Shown piece after piece: positions 25,783 through 35,862 of a DNA stretch of 64,000 bases. This DNA is from Marinomonas polaris DSM 16579 (GTDB taxonomy: Bacteria; Pseudomonadota; Gammaproteobacteria; Pseudomonadales; Marinomonadaceae). Within the stretch, counting starts at the first letter, position 1, and the number at the start of each line of letters is the position of its first letter. The notes below the pieces were generated by a model. That model did no database searches. It saw nothing but the letters and a program-made list of their open reading frames with translations, and was not told the origin of the DNA. The DNA is taken from contig NZ_FQVF01000006.1 in NCBI RefSeq assembly GCF_900129155.1, positions 186,001 to 250,000 of the forward strand, in the 5' to 3' direction. The translations under genes were made by a program, and so were the position numbers.

Positions 25783-27714
25783 TTACCCGTTTTGCATCTC
25801 TTCAAGCTCTAACCAACGCTCCATGGTTGTTTCAAGCTCTTCTTCTTTGTGAGCTAGCTTTGCTAAGGTTTTTTGAACTTTATCCGCATCACCAGCATAA
25901 AATTCTGCTGCGCTGGTTGTTACATGTAAAGCCGCAATTTCTTCTTCCAACTTCGCAATGGTCGCTGGCATATCATCAAATTCGCGCTGAATTTTGTAAC
26001 TTAGCTTGGCTTTCGGTTTGGCTTGCACAGTAGATTTCTGGCTAGCATCTTCCGCTTTTTTTGCTTCTGCTTTGGCTTTTTCTTTTTTGCTTGGGGCGTC
26101 ATCTGTTTGGGAAGTAGATTCTGTTGGGAATTTACCACCTTGACGAATCCAATCTTGATAGCCGCCAACGTATTCTTTCACTCGGCCTTCACCTTCAAAA
26201 GCAATCACGCTGGTTACAACGTTATCTAGGAAAGCACGGTCATGACTTACCAATAACAAGGTGCCATCGTAGTTCATCAGTAACTCTTCAAGAAGCTCCA
26301 ATGTTTCTACATCAAGATCGTTGGTTGGCTCATCCATAATCAAAAGATTAGCTGGGCGAGTAAATAGCTTCGCAAGCAATACACGGTTTCGTTCGCCACC
26401 AGACAAGGCTTTTACTGGCGTACGAGCACGCTCAGGTGGAAAAAGGAAATCGCCAAGATAGCCGATAACGTGTTTGTTCTGGCCATTGATTTCGATAACG
26501 TCTTTGCCTTCACCAACGTTTTCAGCAACGGTTTGTTCTGGATCAAGTTGCTCACGTAGCTGATCAAAATACGCCACGTTAAGTTTAGTACCTTGACGAA
26601 CCAAACCTGTCTCAGGCTCAAGATCCCCTAAAAGAATTTTCAGGAAGGTACTTTTACCACAACCATTTGGACCGATCAGACCAATTCGGTCTCCACGATT
26701 CACAATAAAATCCATTGGTTGTAGGATCACTTTGTCTGCAAAAGAGTGACCAACTTGAGTGAATTCCGCCACCAGCTTGCCAGACTTATCTTTAGTCTCA
26801 ATCGCCATTTTTGCATTGCCTTGACGATTAATACGTTCAGAACGTTCTTCACGTAATGCTTTCAAAGCACGAACTCGGCCTTCGTTACGAGTACGACGCG
26901 CTTTAATTCCCTGACGAATCCATACTTCTTCTTCGGCCAAACGTTTGTCGAACAAGGCATTTGCGCGCTCTTCTTCTTCAAGCATTTTTTCTTTAAAGGC
27001 TAGGAACGCATTAATATTACCGCTGAAGGAAATCAAATTACCGCGATCAAGTTCGATGATACGGTTAGCCAACTTCTCTAGGAAGCGACGGTCATGGGTA
27101 ATAAACAAGATCAAACCACGAAATTGCTGCAGCTGTTGCTCCATCCATTCGATGGTCGGAACGTCCAAATGGTTAGTTGGCTCGTCTAGTAGCAACACAT
27201 CCGGATTGGAAATTAACGCTTGCGCTAAAATAACACGACGACGCCAACCACCAGAAAGCTCAGACATCAATTTGTCAGCTGGCAAAGCCAAACGTTGAAT
27301 CATATGATTCACACGCTGCTCTAAATCCCAACCTTGAATTCGATCTAATTCAGTTTGAATATCACCTAATTCATTTGAATGGTCATTCTCGAAATCTTCT
27401 AATAACTTAAAGTAACGAGTCATTAATGAATGTGCTTCACCAGCACCTTCACTGACCACTTCACGTACGGTTTTTTCATTTGCATCAGGCAGTTCTTGCG
27501 GTAACTGTCCGATGGTCATGCCACCTTCTAGACGAACCATACCTTCATCGGCAATTTGCTCACCTGAAATGACTTTTAACAGTGTAGATTTACCTGCACC
27601 GTTACGACCGATAATTGCAACACGCTCTCCAGCTTCTGCTGAAAAACTGATTTTTGACAGCAGCGGATTATGCCCAAAAGCAACACTGATCTGTTCTAAA
27701 GACAATAGACTCAT
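25783..27714 (-). CDS. uup: ABC-F ATPase Uup
   Basis: A 643-residue soluble ABC-F protein with two ATPase domains. Domain 1 has Walker A GRNGAGKST (about 36-44) and signature LSGGWRRRV. Domain 2 has GPNGCGKST (about 349-357) and LSGGERNRV, with Walker B pairs LLLDEPTNHLD and LIMDEPTNDLD. A charged linker and C-terminal coiled coil (about 540-643) complete the Uup layout. ABC-F proteins bind the ribosomal E site and relieve stalling, and E. coli Uup also suppresses transposon precise excision. It is the first gene of a tight operon with DUF2760 and two Hsp70 genes, a context that hints at ribosome-linked proteostasis (inference). Confidence 0.94.
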   Translation of the reverse strand: MSLLSLEQISVAFGHNPLLSKISFSAEAGERVAIIGRNGAGKSTLLKVISGEQIADEGMVRLEGGMTIGQLPQELPDANEKTVREVVSEGAGEAHSLMTRYFKLLEDFENDHSNELGDIQTELDRIQGWDLEQRVNHMIQRLALPADKLMSELSGGWRRRVILAQALISNPDVLLLDEPTNHLDVPTIEWMEQQLQQFRGLILFITHDRRFLEKLANRIIELDRGNLISFSGNINAFLAFKEKMLEEEERANALFDKRLAEEEVWIRQGIKARRTRNEGRVRALKALREERSERINRQGNAKMAIETKDKSGKLVAEFTQVGHSFADKVILQPMDFIVNRGDRIGLIGPNGCGKSTFLKILLGDLEPETGLVRQGTKLNVAYFDQLREQLDPEQTVAENVGEGKDVIEINGQNKHVIGYLGDFLFPPERARTPVKALSGGERNRVLLAKLFTRPANLLIMDEPTNDLDVETLELLEELLMNYDGTLLLVSHDRAFLDNVVTSVIAFEGEGRVKEYVGGYQDWIRQGGKFPTESTSQTDDAPSKKEKAKAEAKKAEDASQKSTVQAKPKAKLSYKIQREFDDMPATIAKLEEEIAALHVTTSAAEFYAGDADKVQKTLAKLAHKEEELETTMERWLELEEMQNG

Positions 27715-27974
27715 ATCTATCCATATAAAGTAAAAATTTTGTGGCAGTATAGTATCATCCTTCTAAGCGAAGGTTCATCAAATTGACGTGACTAGTGATT
27801 AAAAAGAAACGCTTTTTTGCGCTCAGAAATTTTTTTTAGCGACTTCACTCAGAAAACAACAATTTAATCTCGCTATTCTCTTTACAAGGTTTAAACAAAA
27901 CTTCTTCCTTCCTCATTATTTCTGAATATACTTAACCAACATAACGATAAACTTTCTGGTTCATGGAGTAACAA
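27715..27974. promoter_or_regulatory. Divergent promoter region, uup operon and RND efflux genes
   Basis: 260 bases between divergent starts. It must contain promoters for both directions, but no convincing paired hexamers were found. A GGAG ribosome site lies before 27975. No regulator gene adjoins the efflux genes. Confidence 0.4.
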
Positions 27975-29069
27975 ATGGAGTTTAAAAGTAAGGTAGGGCC
28001 AATTACTGCTGTGGTCATTGCCATCGCAACCGTGACTTGGATGTTTGCAGGAGGCAATGGTATTACGGTTAGTCAAACTGAAAAAAAGCCCAATGAAGAT
28101 ACCGTTTCATCTCAGGCAAAAGAAAGCAAACTTGCGTATCCAGTTCAAGCCAAAACATTAATTACCAAAACCATTGAAATGCACTTGCCATTAAGCGGAA
28201 AGACCTTAGCAGATGAGACTTTACAGCTTATTAACAGTTATCAGGGCCGCATAATAAAATTACCTGTAGAAAAAGGTCGTTTTATTAAAAAAGGCTCATC
28301 TATAGTGCAAATAGACACTCGCACGCTAAAGATTCAAATAGAGCAAGCTGGCTTACTCGTCAAACAAAAACAGCTTGAACTAGATGGCATAAGAAAACTG
28401 AATGCAGGTAATTTGACTTCAAAGGTCAATCTAGCCCAAGCAGAAACAGACCTAGCGTCAGCCAAAGCAACAGAAAAAGCATTACAAGTTGATTTGGAAA
28501 ATGCAAACGTAACAGCACCATTCTCTGGCATATTGAACACATTAAACGTGCAAGAAGGACAAGTGTTAGCGGTTGGTGCGACTATTGGCACTCTAGTTTC
28601 AGTTAACCCAATCAAAGTTAGTGTCAATATTCCTCAAAATAAGATTCAACTTATAAAGCTTGGCACTCAAGGTAACATTCGTCTCGAATCTGGCTATGAG
28701 GCAGAAGGCTTTGTTTCTTATATCAGCACGACCGCTAACGAATCTAGTCGTACTATCAGTGTCGAAATGCAGGTAGATAATCCAGACAATGCGATACCTG
28801 CTGGTTTAACTGCTGCCGTTGATTTCATTCTAGATCAACAAAGAGCTCATGCTTTTTCACCAGCACTACTGACCTTAGATGATTCAGGCAGAACGGCTAT
28901 AAAAACTATCAGTATCGACAATACTGTCGTTGTATTACCTGTAGAAATCATTAAATCAGAACGCGATCAAGTATGGGTACGCGGCCTTCCAGATAATGTG
29001 AACATTATTACCGTCGGACAAGGTTTTGTGTCTGCGGGTGATAAAATTGAAGCTCACTACCAAAACTAA
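27975..29069 (+). CDS. RND efflux periplasmic adaptor subunit
   Basis: A 364-residue membrane-fusion protein linking an inner-membrane RND pump to an outer-membrane channel. A single hydrophobic segment at about 11-28 anchors it. The lipoyl half-domain is seen as GRIIKLPVEKGRFIKKG (about 91-107), then a coiled-coil hairpin (about 115-175) and the closing half-motif TAPFSGILNTLNVQEGQ (about 180-196), with beta-barrel domains to the end. It is followed after 11 bases by the pump gene. No outer-membrane factor or regulator is encoded nearby, so it probably uses a shared TolC-type channel. Confidence 0.92.
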   Translation: MEFKSKVGPITAVVIAIATVTWMFAGGNGITVSQTEKKPNEDTVSSQAKESKLAYPVQAKTLITKTIEMHLPLSGKTLADETLQLINSYQGRIIKLPVEKGRFIKKGSSIVQIDTRTLKIQIEQAGLLVKQKQLELDGIRKLNAGNLTSKVNLAQAETDLASAKATEKALQVDLENANVTAPFSGILNTLNVQEGQVLAVGATIGTLVSVNPIKVSVNIPQNKIQLIKLGTQGNIRLESGYEAEGFVSYISTTANESSRTISVEMQVDNPDNAIPAGLTAAVDFILDQQRAHAFSPALLTLDDSGRTAIKTISIDNTVVVLPVEIIKSERDQVWVRGLPDNVNIITVGQGFVSAGDKIEAHYQN

Positions 29070-29080
29070 GGAGGCCCAAT

Positions 29081-32000
29081 ATGCAACTATTAATTGAGGC
29101 GGCCTTAGCTCGCTCTCGAACTGTACTGATGTTTTTCGTCCTCATATTAATTATGGGTACGGTTTCTTACATCGAAATCGCCAAAGAAAGTGATCCTGAC
29201 ATTACCATTCCAATGGCTTATGTCTCTGTTTCTTTAGACGGCATTTCACCAGAAGATGCTGACAGCTTGTTGGTTCATCCGTTAGAAAAAGAACTCAAAG
29301 GGCTAGAAGGTTTAAAAGAACTAAAATCTACCGCCTCTGAAGGTCACGCCTCTATCACGCTTGAATTCGAATCCGGTGTAAATATTGACCAAGCAATTAG
29401 CGATACTAGAGACAAGGTAGATAGAGCTAAAAGCGAATTGCCTGACGATGCCGATGAACCGACCGTAACAGAGGTAAACCTTTCAACATTCCCTGTACTA
29501 CGAGTCAATTTATCTGGCAATGTAAGCTTCGCAACACTCAGCCGTATTGCAAAAAACCTGCAAGATTCTATTGAAGCGGTTGATGGCGTATTAGAAGCAA
29601 AAATTAGTGGTGACCGAGACCAACAAGCACAGATCATCATTCGTCCCGAGCAACTTGAATCATATAACCTTTCTCTGGCTGACGTTGCGAGTTTTGTTTC
29701 TGGCAATAACAAATTGGTTGCGGCAGGTAATCTAGATACTGGCGCTGGGCGCTTTTCTTTAAAAGTCCCCGGCCTACTCAAGACAAAAGAAGACATTCTG
29801 AATTTGCCAATCAAGGCTGATGGCGATCAAGTCGTCTTACTAGGCGATATTGCAACAGGCGAACTAACTTTTGAAGATCCAACCAGTTACGCTCGAGTAG
29901 AAGGCAAACGCAGTATAACACTTGCCGTATCCAAACGAGTCGGCGTAAATATTATAGAGACCATTGAAGCAATTAAAGCCACAGTAAAGAACGAAAGCGA
30001 ACAATGGCCAGATGGTGTTGAATACGACCTTACTGGTGATAAATCCATCGACATCGAAACCTCTCTAAACGATCTGTTCAATAACGTTTTGGCAGCAACC
30101 TTGCTAGTTATGATAGTTATTGTCTGGGCACTTGGCGTACGAAGCGCCATATTGGTTGGCCTCGCTATTCCTGGCGCCTTCCTCTCTGGTATTTTGGTTC
30201 TCGATTTACAAGGCTACACCATCAATATGGTGGTGTTGTTTGCCCTAATCCTTAGTGTTGGCATGCTGGTAGACGGCGCTATCGTTGTCACTGAGTATGC
30301 AGACCGCAAACTAGCAGAAGGCGCGTCCAAGCGACAAGCTTACAGTGAAGCAGCTAAACGCATGGCATGGCCAATCACGGCCTCTACTGCTACTACTTTA
30401 GCAGTTTTCATGCCATTGCTTTTTTGGCCCGACATAGTTGGGGAGTTTATGCGTTTTATGCCGATTACCATCATAGCGACGCTTTCTTCGTCTTTGGTAA
30501 TGGCGTTAATTGTATTACCCACCATCGGTTCTATTATTGGCAAAAAAGGTGCCTACACCGAAAAAACCATGCATGCCTTACGCATCACGGAAACGGGTGA
30601 CCTAAGCGAACTTACTGGACCAACAGGTTTCTATGGAAGAACGTTAACTCGCTTAGTCGAATATCCTATTTGGGTTTTACTATTCACCATTGCTCTGCTG
30701 CTTAGCATTTTTGCTAGTTATGGTAAGTTTGGTAAAGGCATTGAGTTTTTCCCTAATATCGAACCCGAATCCGCTAATTTGGATATACGAGCCCGGGGTG
30801 ATCTTTCTTTAGAAGAAAAAGATGCTTTGGTAAGACAAGTCGAGCAACAAATTATCGGCACAAGAGAACTAAAAAGTGTCGTCGCAACATCTTACGCCAC
30901 CCCTGGAAATGGCGCTGCACCAGATAGTATTGGCTCCATTAGTATGGAGTTTATTGAGTGGTACAAACGAGACTCCGCTGGCGCTATTTTGGATCGTATA
31001 CGAGAAAGAACTAAGCAAATACCCGGCATTGAAATCAGCGCAGAAAAAGAACAAGGTGGGCCACAATCTGGGGCTGATATCCAGCTACAGCTTAGTTCCA
31101 ATTACACTGAAGCCCTTAATCTTGCCGCTGATGAGATCAGCAAACAGCTATTGTTGAGAGATGAGATAATAACGGTTAGCGATGACAGATCCCTGGCTGG
31201 TATTGAATGGCGTATTGATATCAATCGCGAAGAAGCCAGTCGATACGGAGTCGACGTTAACAGTCTCGGCAATGTCATTAAACTAGTTACAACAGGTATA
31301 ACTCTGAGCGATTTCTTACCGGAAGGAGCCGATGACAAAATTGATATTGTTTTACGCTATCCCGTTAATCAACGCAGCCTTGATCAATTAGATCAACTGC
31401 AGATCCCTACAAACCAAGGAAGTATTCCAGCCAGCAACTTCATTCATCGATATGCAGCACCGAAGCAAGGTGTGATAAACAGGACCGATGGCAAAAAAAC
31501 CATTAAAATTGATGCCGACGTGAAAGACGGCTTAGTCGTTGATGAAGTAATAAAAGCCATAAAAGTAAAACTAAATGCAGCAGGTATAGATAAATCTGTT
31601 AGCTATGAGTTCCGCGGCAACACTGAAGACCAACAAAAATCCATGGTATTTTTGATCAAAGCATTTGGTGTAGCGTTTTTCATCATGGCGATCATTTTGG
31701 TGACTCAGTTTAATAATTTCTTCCAATGTTTATTAATTCTGAGTGCGGTAATCTTTTCAACCATGGGTGTATTCATTGGCCTAATGGTAAAAGGGCAGCC
31801 ATTTGGCATTGTAATGAGCGGGGTTGGTGTTATTGCTTTGGCAGGCATTGTGGTTAACAACAATATCGTTCTAATCGACACTTTCAACGGTTTGCGTAAA
31901 CAAGGCATGTTGGTGCGTGAAGCAGCAATCAGAACAGGCGTTCAGCGTCTCAGGCCTGTTATGCTAACCACTATCACAACTATCCTTGGCTTGGTGCCTA

Positions 32001-32293
32001 TGGTGTTTCAATTCAATATTGATCTGATTCACCAATCCTTCAGCATAGGTGCACCATCGGCGCAATGGTGGACACAATTATCCACGGCCATTGCTGGTGG
32101 CCTCACCTTTGCCACACCATTAACGCTTATTCTGACGCCCTGTTTATTGGTTTTAGGCTATCGACGTAAAGAGCGAAAGCAGCTGCAAGCATTAGAAGAA
32201 CAGTCATTGGAAAGAGAAACTCCAAAGGGAGAAACACAAGACCAGCCGTTTGGAACGGCTGACAATAAGAACGCACCTGACAAAGACAACTAA
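29081..32293 (+). CDS. RND efflux inner-membrane pump
   Basis: A 1070-residue proton-driven transporter with the twelve-helix, two-large-periplasmic-loop layout of the RND family. The N-terminal helix is followed by DPDITIPMAYVSVSL, and the TM4 region reads GMLVDGAIVVTE, so only one aspartate stands where AcrB has a pair. The second half carries GVIALAGIVVNNNIVLID, where AcrB has the proton-relay lysine, and an Asn occupies that position. The pattern suits the less studied HAE-type group more than AcrB itself; substrates are unknown. A perfect AAGGAGG ribosome site precedes the ATG. It pairs with the adaptor gene upstream and ends at a strong terminator. Confidence 0.92.
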   Translation: MQLLIEAALARSRTVLMFFVLILIMGTVSYIEIAKESDPDITIPMAYVSVSLDGISPEDADSLLVHPLEKELKGLEGLKELKSTASEGHASITLEFESGVNIDQAISDTRDKVDRAKSELPDDADEPTVTEVNLSTFPVLRVNLSGNVSFATLSRIAKNLQDSIEAVDGVLEAKISGDRDQQAQIIIRPEQLESYNLSLADVASFVSGNNKLVAAGNLDTGAGRFSLKVPGLLKTKEDILNLPIKADGDQVVLLGDIATGELTFEDPTSYARVEGKRSITLAVSKRVGVNIIETIEAIKATVKNESEQWPDGVEYDLTGDKSIDIETSLNDLFNNVLAATLLVMIVIVWALGVRSAILVGLAIPGAFLSGILVLDLQGYTINMVVLFALILSVGMLVDGAIVVTEYADRKLAEGASKRQAYSEAAKRMAWPITASTATTLAVFMPLLFWPDIVGEFMRFMPITIIATLSSSLVMALIVLPTIGSIIGKKGAYTEKTMHALRITETGDLSELTGPTGFYGRTLTRLVEYPIWVLLFTIALLLSIFASYGKFGKGIEFFPNIEPESANLDIRARGDLSLEEKDALVRQVEQQIIGTRELKSVVATSYATPGNGAAPDSIGSISMEFIEWYKRDSAGAILDRIRERTKQIPGIEISAEKEQGGPQSGADIQLQLSSNYTEALNLAADEISKQLLLRDEIITVSDDRSLAGIEWRIDINREEASRYGVDVNSLGNVIKLVTTGITLSDFLPEGADDKIDIVLRYPVNQRSLDQLDQLQIPTNQGSIPASNFIHRYAAPKQGVINRTDGKKTIKIDADVKDGLVVDEVIKAIKVKLNAAGIDKSVSYEFRGNTEDQQKSMVFLIKAFGVAFFIMAIILVTQFNNFFQCLLILSAVIFSTMGVFIGLMVKGQPFGIVMSGVGVIALAGIVVNNNIVLIDTFNGLRKQGMLVREAAIRTGVQRLRPVMLTTITTILGLVPMVFQFNIDLIHQSFSIGAPSAQWWTQLSTAIAGGLTFATPLTLILTPCLLVLGYRRKERKQLQALEEQSLERETPKGETQDQPFGTADNKNAPDKDN

Positions 32294-32328
32294 AATTTAG
32301 CTGTCAAAAATAGAATAACTGAAAACAA

Positions 32329-32366
32329 AAAAGCGGATTTAGAAAACCTTCTAAGTCCGCTTTTTT
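32329..32366. terminator. Terminator between the RND pump and metZ
   Basis: AAAAGCGGATTTAGA at 32329-32343 pairs with TCTAAGTCCGCTTTT at 32350-32364 (15 pairs, one G-T), followed by a T run. Flanking A and T runs make it two-way. Confidence 0.9.
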
Positions 32367-32395
32367 ATAACCGATTATTTGGTTACAAATGAGGC

Positions 32396-33571
32396 TTAAA
32401 CCAATTGGTCTAACGCTTCTTTAACATCCGCAATAATATCGTCGATATCTTCTAAACCAACAGAGACACGAATCAATCCTTCTGTAATACCAGCTTTGGC
32501 TTTTTCATCGTCCGTCAATCGCCCATGAGTCGTAGTAGCTGGATGAGTCACCAAAGTTTTGGTATCACCCAAGTTGCCTGTAATCGACATCAATTTCGTG
32601 GCATTAATGACCGCCCAAGCAGACTTGCGACCACCTTCCACTTCAAAAGACAACAATCCGCCAAAGTCTTTTTGCTGTTGTTTAGCCAGCTCATGATATT
32701 TGTGGCTCGGCAATCCGCCGTAATTTACTTTAAGCACTTTAGGGTGCGCTTCTAAATATGTAGCCAGCTTCATAGCGTTTGCAGAATGTGCTGTCATACG
32801 CAAAGACAAGGTCTCTAGACCATTTAACAACACCCAAGCATTAAACGGACTCATACATGGCCCAGCACTACGCATAAAGGCAGTGAAGACATCAACTATT
32901 TCTTGGCTGGCAATTAAAGCCCCGCCCAAGCAGCGGCCTTGACCATCAATAAATTTAGTCGCTGATTGCATGACAATATCAGCACCTTGCGTCAAAGGAT
33001 TCTGCAACGCTGGTGTCGCTAAAACCGTATCAACACAAAGCAACGCACCTTTAGCATGCGCCAAGGCAGCCACACGAGCAACATCAACCACTTCATACAG
33101 TGGATTAGAAGGCGTTTCGAAATAACAAAAACGTGTATTTTCGTTAATCGCCTCTTCCCATGCTGCATAATCTGTCGCATCCACATAAAGCACTTCAACA
33201 CCAAATTTTGTTGTATAGGCATTAAAAAACTTAACTGTTGAGCCAAAGATATTGCGGGAGCAAACAACCCGATCACCTGCACTTAACAAACTGTAGGCCA
33301 ACGTCATTAATGCCGCCATGCCAGAACTTGTTGCAATAGCAGCTTCGCCTTTTTCTAAGGTCGCTAAGCGCTTTTCAAATAACTCTACTGTTGGATTGGT
33401 AAAACGAGAGTAAACATTACCATCCTCTTCACCGGAAAACTTCCCTGCCGCCTCTTCTGCACTACCATAAGCAAAGCTCGAGGTCATAAAAATGGCTTCG
33501 CTGTTTTCTTGCTCTTGCGTTTGACGAATACCTGCACGAATCGCATTCGTTGCATCTTTATAATCAGCCAT
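32396..33571 (-). CDS. metZ: O-succinylhomoserine sulfhydrylase MetZ
   Basis: PLP enzyme that forms homocysteine directly from O-succinylhomoserine and sulfide in methionine synthesis. It is a Cys/Met-metabolism-family protein of 391 residues from the chosen start. The ATG at 33571 is preceded by GGAG at good spacing, whereas an ATG six codons earlier has a poorer site. The PLP lysine lies in MQSATKFIDGQG (Lys206), with SRFTNPT and SSGMAALMTL near the phosphate-binding region. The placement after purF, and the close match in pattern to pseudomonad MetZ, set it apart from MetB or MetC. Separated from purF by its own terminator. Confidence 0.92.
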   Translation of the reverse strand: MADYKDATNAIRAGIRQTQEQENSEAIFMTSSFAYGSAEEAAGKFSGEEDGNVYSRFTNPTVELFEKRLATLEKGEAAIATSSGMAALMTLAYSLLSAGDRVVCSRNIFGSTVKFFNAYTTKFGVEVLYVDATDYAAWEEAINENTRFCYFETPSNPLYEVVDVARVAALAHAKGALLCVDTVLATPALQNPLTQGADIVMQSATKFIDGQGRCLGGALIASQEIVDVFTAFMRSAGPCMSPFNAWVLLNGLETLSLRMTAHSANAMKLATYLEAHPKVLKVNYGGLPSHKYHELAKQQQKDFGGLLSFEVEGGRKSAWAVINATKLMSITGNLGDTKTLVTHPATTTHGRLTDDEKAKAGITEGLIRVSVGLEDIDDIIADVKEALDQLV

Positions 33572-33615
33572 TACTTCACTCCAAGACATGCTTCAAAAAA
33601 TCTTTTCCCAAAAAC

Positions 33616-33644
33616 AACTAAGCCAGGCGTGACCTGGCTTAGTT
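33616..33644 (-). terminator. Terminator of the purF transcript
   Basis: AACTAAGCCAGG at 33616-33627 pairs perfectly with CCTGGCTTAGTT at 33633-33644 around CGTGA. A T-rich run follows in the minus direction, so it ends purF transcription before metZ. Confidence 0.85.
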
Positions 33645-33670
33645 TTATCCGTCACGAGATAATGCAAATA

Positions 33671-35176
33671 TTACATAGGGTGCATCATATCGCTAGCTTG
33701 GTCTTCAACCGCAGCTTTATTTAAGTCATTACGCGCGCCTTCAATGCCTGCCAAGTAAGCAGCATCAATATTGCCTGTAATATATTTTGCGTCAAACACA
33801 GACGTATCGAATTCACGAACATCTGAATGCTTCTCATCTATACATGCATCTATCAAATCTTGCAAATCTTGGAATATCAATTTATCAGCACCAATTAATT
33901 TGCAAATTTCATCAACATTACGATCATGTGCAATAAGCTCTTTTGCTGCAGGCATATCGATACCGTAAACATTCGGGTAACGAACTTCTGGCGCAGCTGA
34001 TGCTATGTATACTTTCTTCGCACCCGCTTCTCTCGCCATCTCTATGATTTCTTTACTCGTCGTACCACGAACAATGGAGTCATCAACTAGTAATACCGTT
34101 TTATCTTTGAATTCAAAAGGCACAGGGTTCAGCTTTTGACGTACAGATTTTTTACGAATAGCCTGACCCGGCATGATAAACGTACGACCGATATAGCGGT
34201 TTTTAACCAAACCTTCACGGAACGGAATATTTAATGTTTGTGCGATTTGCAAAGCAGCTGTTCGGCTTGTATCAGGAATTGGAATAACCACATCAATATC
34301 ATGATCTATCCATTCACGCTGAATTTTTGCTGCAAGACGATCCCCCATATTAATACGTGCTTTGTATACTGAGATGCTGTCAATAACGGTATCGGGGCGA
34401 GCAAAGTACACATATTCAAACAAACAAGGACGCGCTACTTTTTTTGGTGTGCACTGACGGACATGAACATTGTGGTTTAGATCAAAAAAGATCGCTTCAC
34501 CTGGCTGAATATCCCGCTCAATTTTGAAGCCTGCCGCATCAAGCGCCACACTCTCAGAAGCGACCATATATTCAACGCCCTCATCTGTTTGACGGGAGCC
34601 ATAAATCAATGGGCGAATGCCATCTGGATCACGGAAAGCCAAAATACCATAACCTGTGATCAGAGTGACTACCGCATAGCCGCCTTCGATACGCTTGTAA
34701 ACACGCTCAAGCGCATTAAAGATATCTTCAGGTGTTGGCACCAACTTCCCTTCTTCATGAAGTTCGTGAGCCAAAACGTTTACCAAAACTTCAGAATCAG
34801 AAGTTGTATTGATATGACGCAAGTCAGATTCAAACACTTCTTGTTTCAGTTTAGCGGTATTCGTTAAATTACCATTGTGTGCAAGTGAAATGCCGTAGGG
34901 AGAGTTAACATAGAAAGGTTGAGCTTCTGCTGAACTAGAAGTCCCTGCCGTTGGATAACGGACATGCCCAATACCTATGTTACCGTGTAGTTTTTTCATA
35001 TGGCGAGTGCGAAATACTTCACTCACCGGACCATTGTCTTTGCGTAAACATAATCGTCCGTTATGGCTTGTAACCATACCCGCAGCATCTTGCCCACGAT
35101 GCTGAAGAAGGGTTAACGCATCAAAAATTGCTTGGTTAACCACAGACGTGCCTACGACACCAACGATACCACACAT
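33671..35176 (-). CDS. purF: Amidophosphoribosyltransferase PurF
   Basis: First committed enzyme of purine synthesis: makes phosphoribosylamine from PRPP and glutamine. The 501-residue protein has the N-terminal glutamine amidotransferase nucleophile Cys2 (MCGIVGVVG), with the conserved HRGQDAAGM (about 26-34) and the GHVRYPTAG loop. The PRPP-binding loop is [16 protein letters not shown] (about 361-376). There is no propeptide before the cysteine. It follows cvpA on the minus strand, the same order as in E. coli and pseudomonads. Cytoplasmic. Confidence 0.97.
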   Translation of the reverse strand: MCGIVGVVGTSVVNQAIFDALTLLQHRGQDAAGMVTSHNGRLCLRKDNGPVSEVFRTRHMKKLHGNIGIGHVRYPTAGTSSSAEAQPFYVNSPYGISLAHNGNLTNTAKLKQEVFESDLRHINTTSDSEVLVNVLAHELHEEGKLVPTPEDIFNALERVYKRIEGGYAVVTLITGYGILAFRDPDGIRPLIYGSRQTDEGVEYMVASESVALDAAGFKIERDIQPGEAIFFDLNHNVHVRQCTPKKVARPCLFEYVYFARPDTVIDSISVYKARINMGDRLAAKIQREWIDHDIDVVIPIPDTSRTAALQIAQTLNIPFREGLVKNRYIGRTFIMPGQAIRKKSVRQKLNPVPFEFKDKTVLLVDDSIVRGTTSKEIIEMAREAGAKKVYIASAAPEVRYPNVYGIDMPAAKELIAHDRNVDEICKLIGADKLIFQDLQDLIDACIDEKHSDVREFDTSVFDAKYITGNIDAAYLAGIEGARNDLNKAAVEDQASDMMHPM

Positions 35177-35253
35177 GTTCTAGATCCTCGTGTTGGGGAA
35201 TTGCGACAAACGCCGCAAAGGTTCTTTATCTATTTGATTGCTACTTCGAGCAA

Positions 35254-35787
35254 CTAATTTCCAAGGGCGCGATCAATGAGAGACGAATCCATAAGATCCG
35301 AGCTCTTGCCTAACATATCACGCGTCCAGTCATTCAACTGACCCAGTTGAGGGATCAATTGTGAAGTTTTCCAAAACTCAGTTTTTTCTATCGCTGGACT
35401 CAAGCTCAATAAAGAAACGAAAGCCACAACAATCAAACCACCACGAGCAAAGCCAAATAACATGCCTAATACTCTATCAGTGCTCGACAAGCCCGTTACT
35501 TGAATCAGAGAACCCAGTAAAAAACTCACCAAGGACCCAACAATTAACGTTGCTATAAATAGGGAAACAAAAGAAACAATATAACGAATCTGGTCATTTT
35601 GAACTTGATCAAGAAGCAATGCCTGCATCTGATCTGAGAACTTTACCGACACAACAAAGGCAACAACCCAAGTAAGAAGTGATAAAACCTCTTTAACAAA
35701 GCCTCTTTTTAAACTCAAAAGAGTAGAAAGAACCACTACAGCAATAATCAACCAATCAATTGTCGACATTGAACTTATTTGCCCCAT
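35254..35787 (-). CDS. cvpA: CvpA-family inner-membrane protein
   Basis: A 177-residue protein with four hydrophobic segments and the family opening TIDWLIIAVVVLSTLLSLKRGFVKE (here IDWLIIAVVV and KRGFVKEVL). CvpA is named for a colicin V production phenotype but is a conserved envelope protein, not a toxin; its biochemical role is unclear. A second Met at residue 7 is an equally possible start. It sits between dedD and purF as in E. coli, where cvpA-purF form an operon. The gap to purF is 77 bases. Confidence 0.9.
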   Translation of the reverse strand: MGQISSMSTIDWLIIAVVVLSTLLSLKRGFVKEVLSLLTWVVAFVVSVKFSDQMQALLLDQVQNDQIRYIVSFVSLFIATLIVGSLVSFLLGSLIQVTGLSSTDRVLGMLFGFARGGLIVVAFVSLLSLSPAIEKTEFWKTSQLIPQLGQLNDWTRDMLGKSSDLMDSSLIDRALGN

Positions 35788-35862
35788 GAATACCTCTAAA
35801 AATCGCTGCGAAGTTTAACAGATGCCTAGGATTTTCCAAATACCACGACACCAAACCTCGAA

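Noticed and set aside
29344..29814. A 156-residue open frame antisense to the RND pump
   Set aside because: Shadow frame of a long conserved gene.
35254..35787. Colicin V toxin gene
   Set aside because: CvpA is a conserved membrane protein named for a phenotype; no bacteriocin precursor or immunity gene is present.
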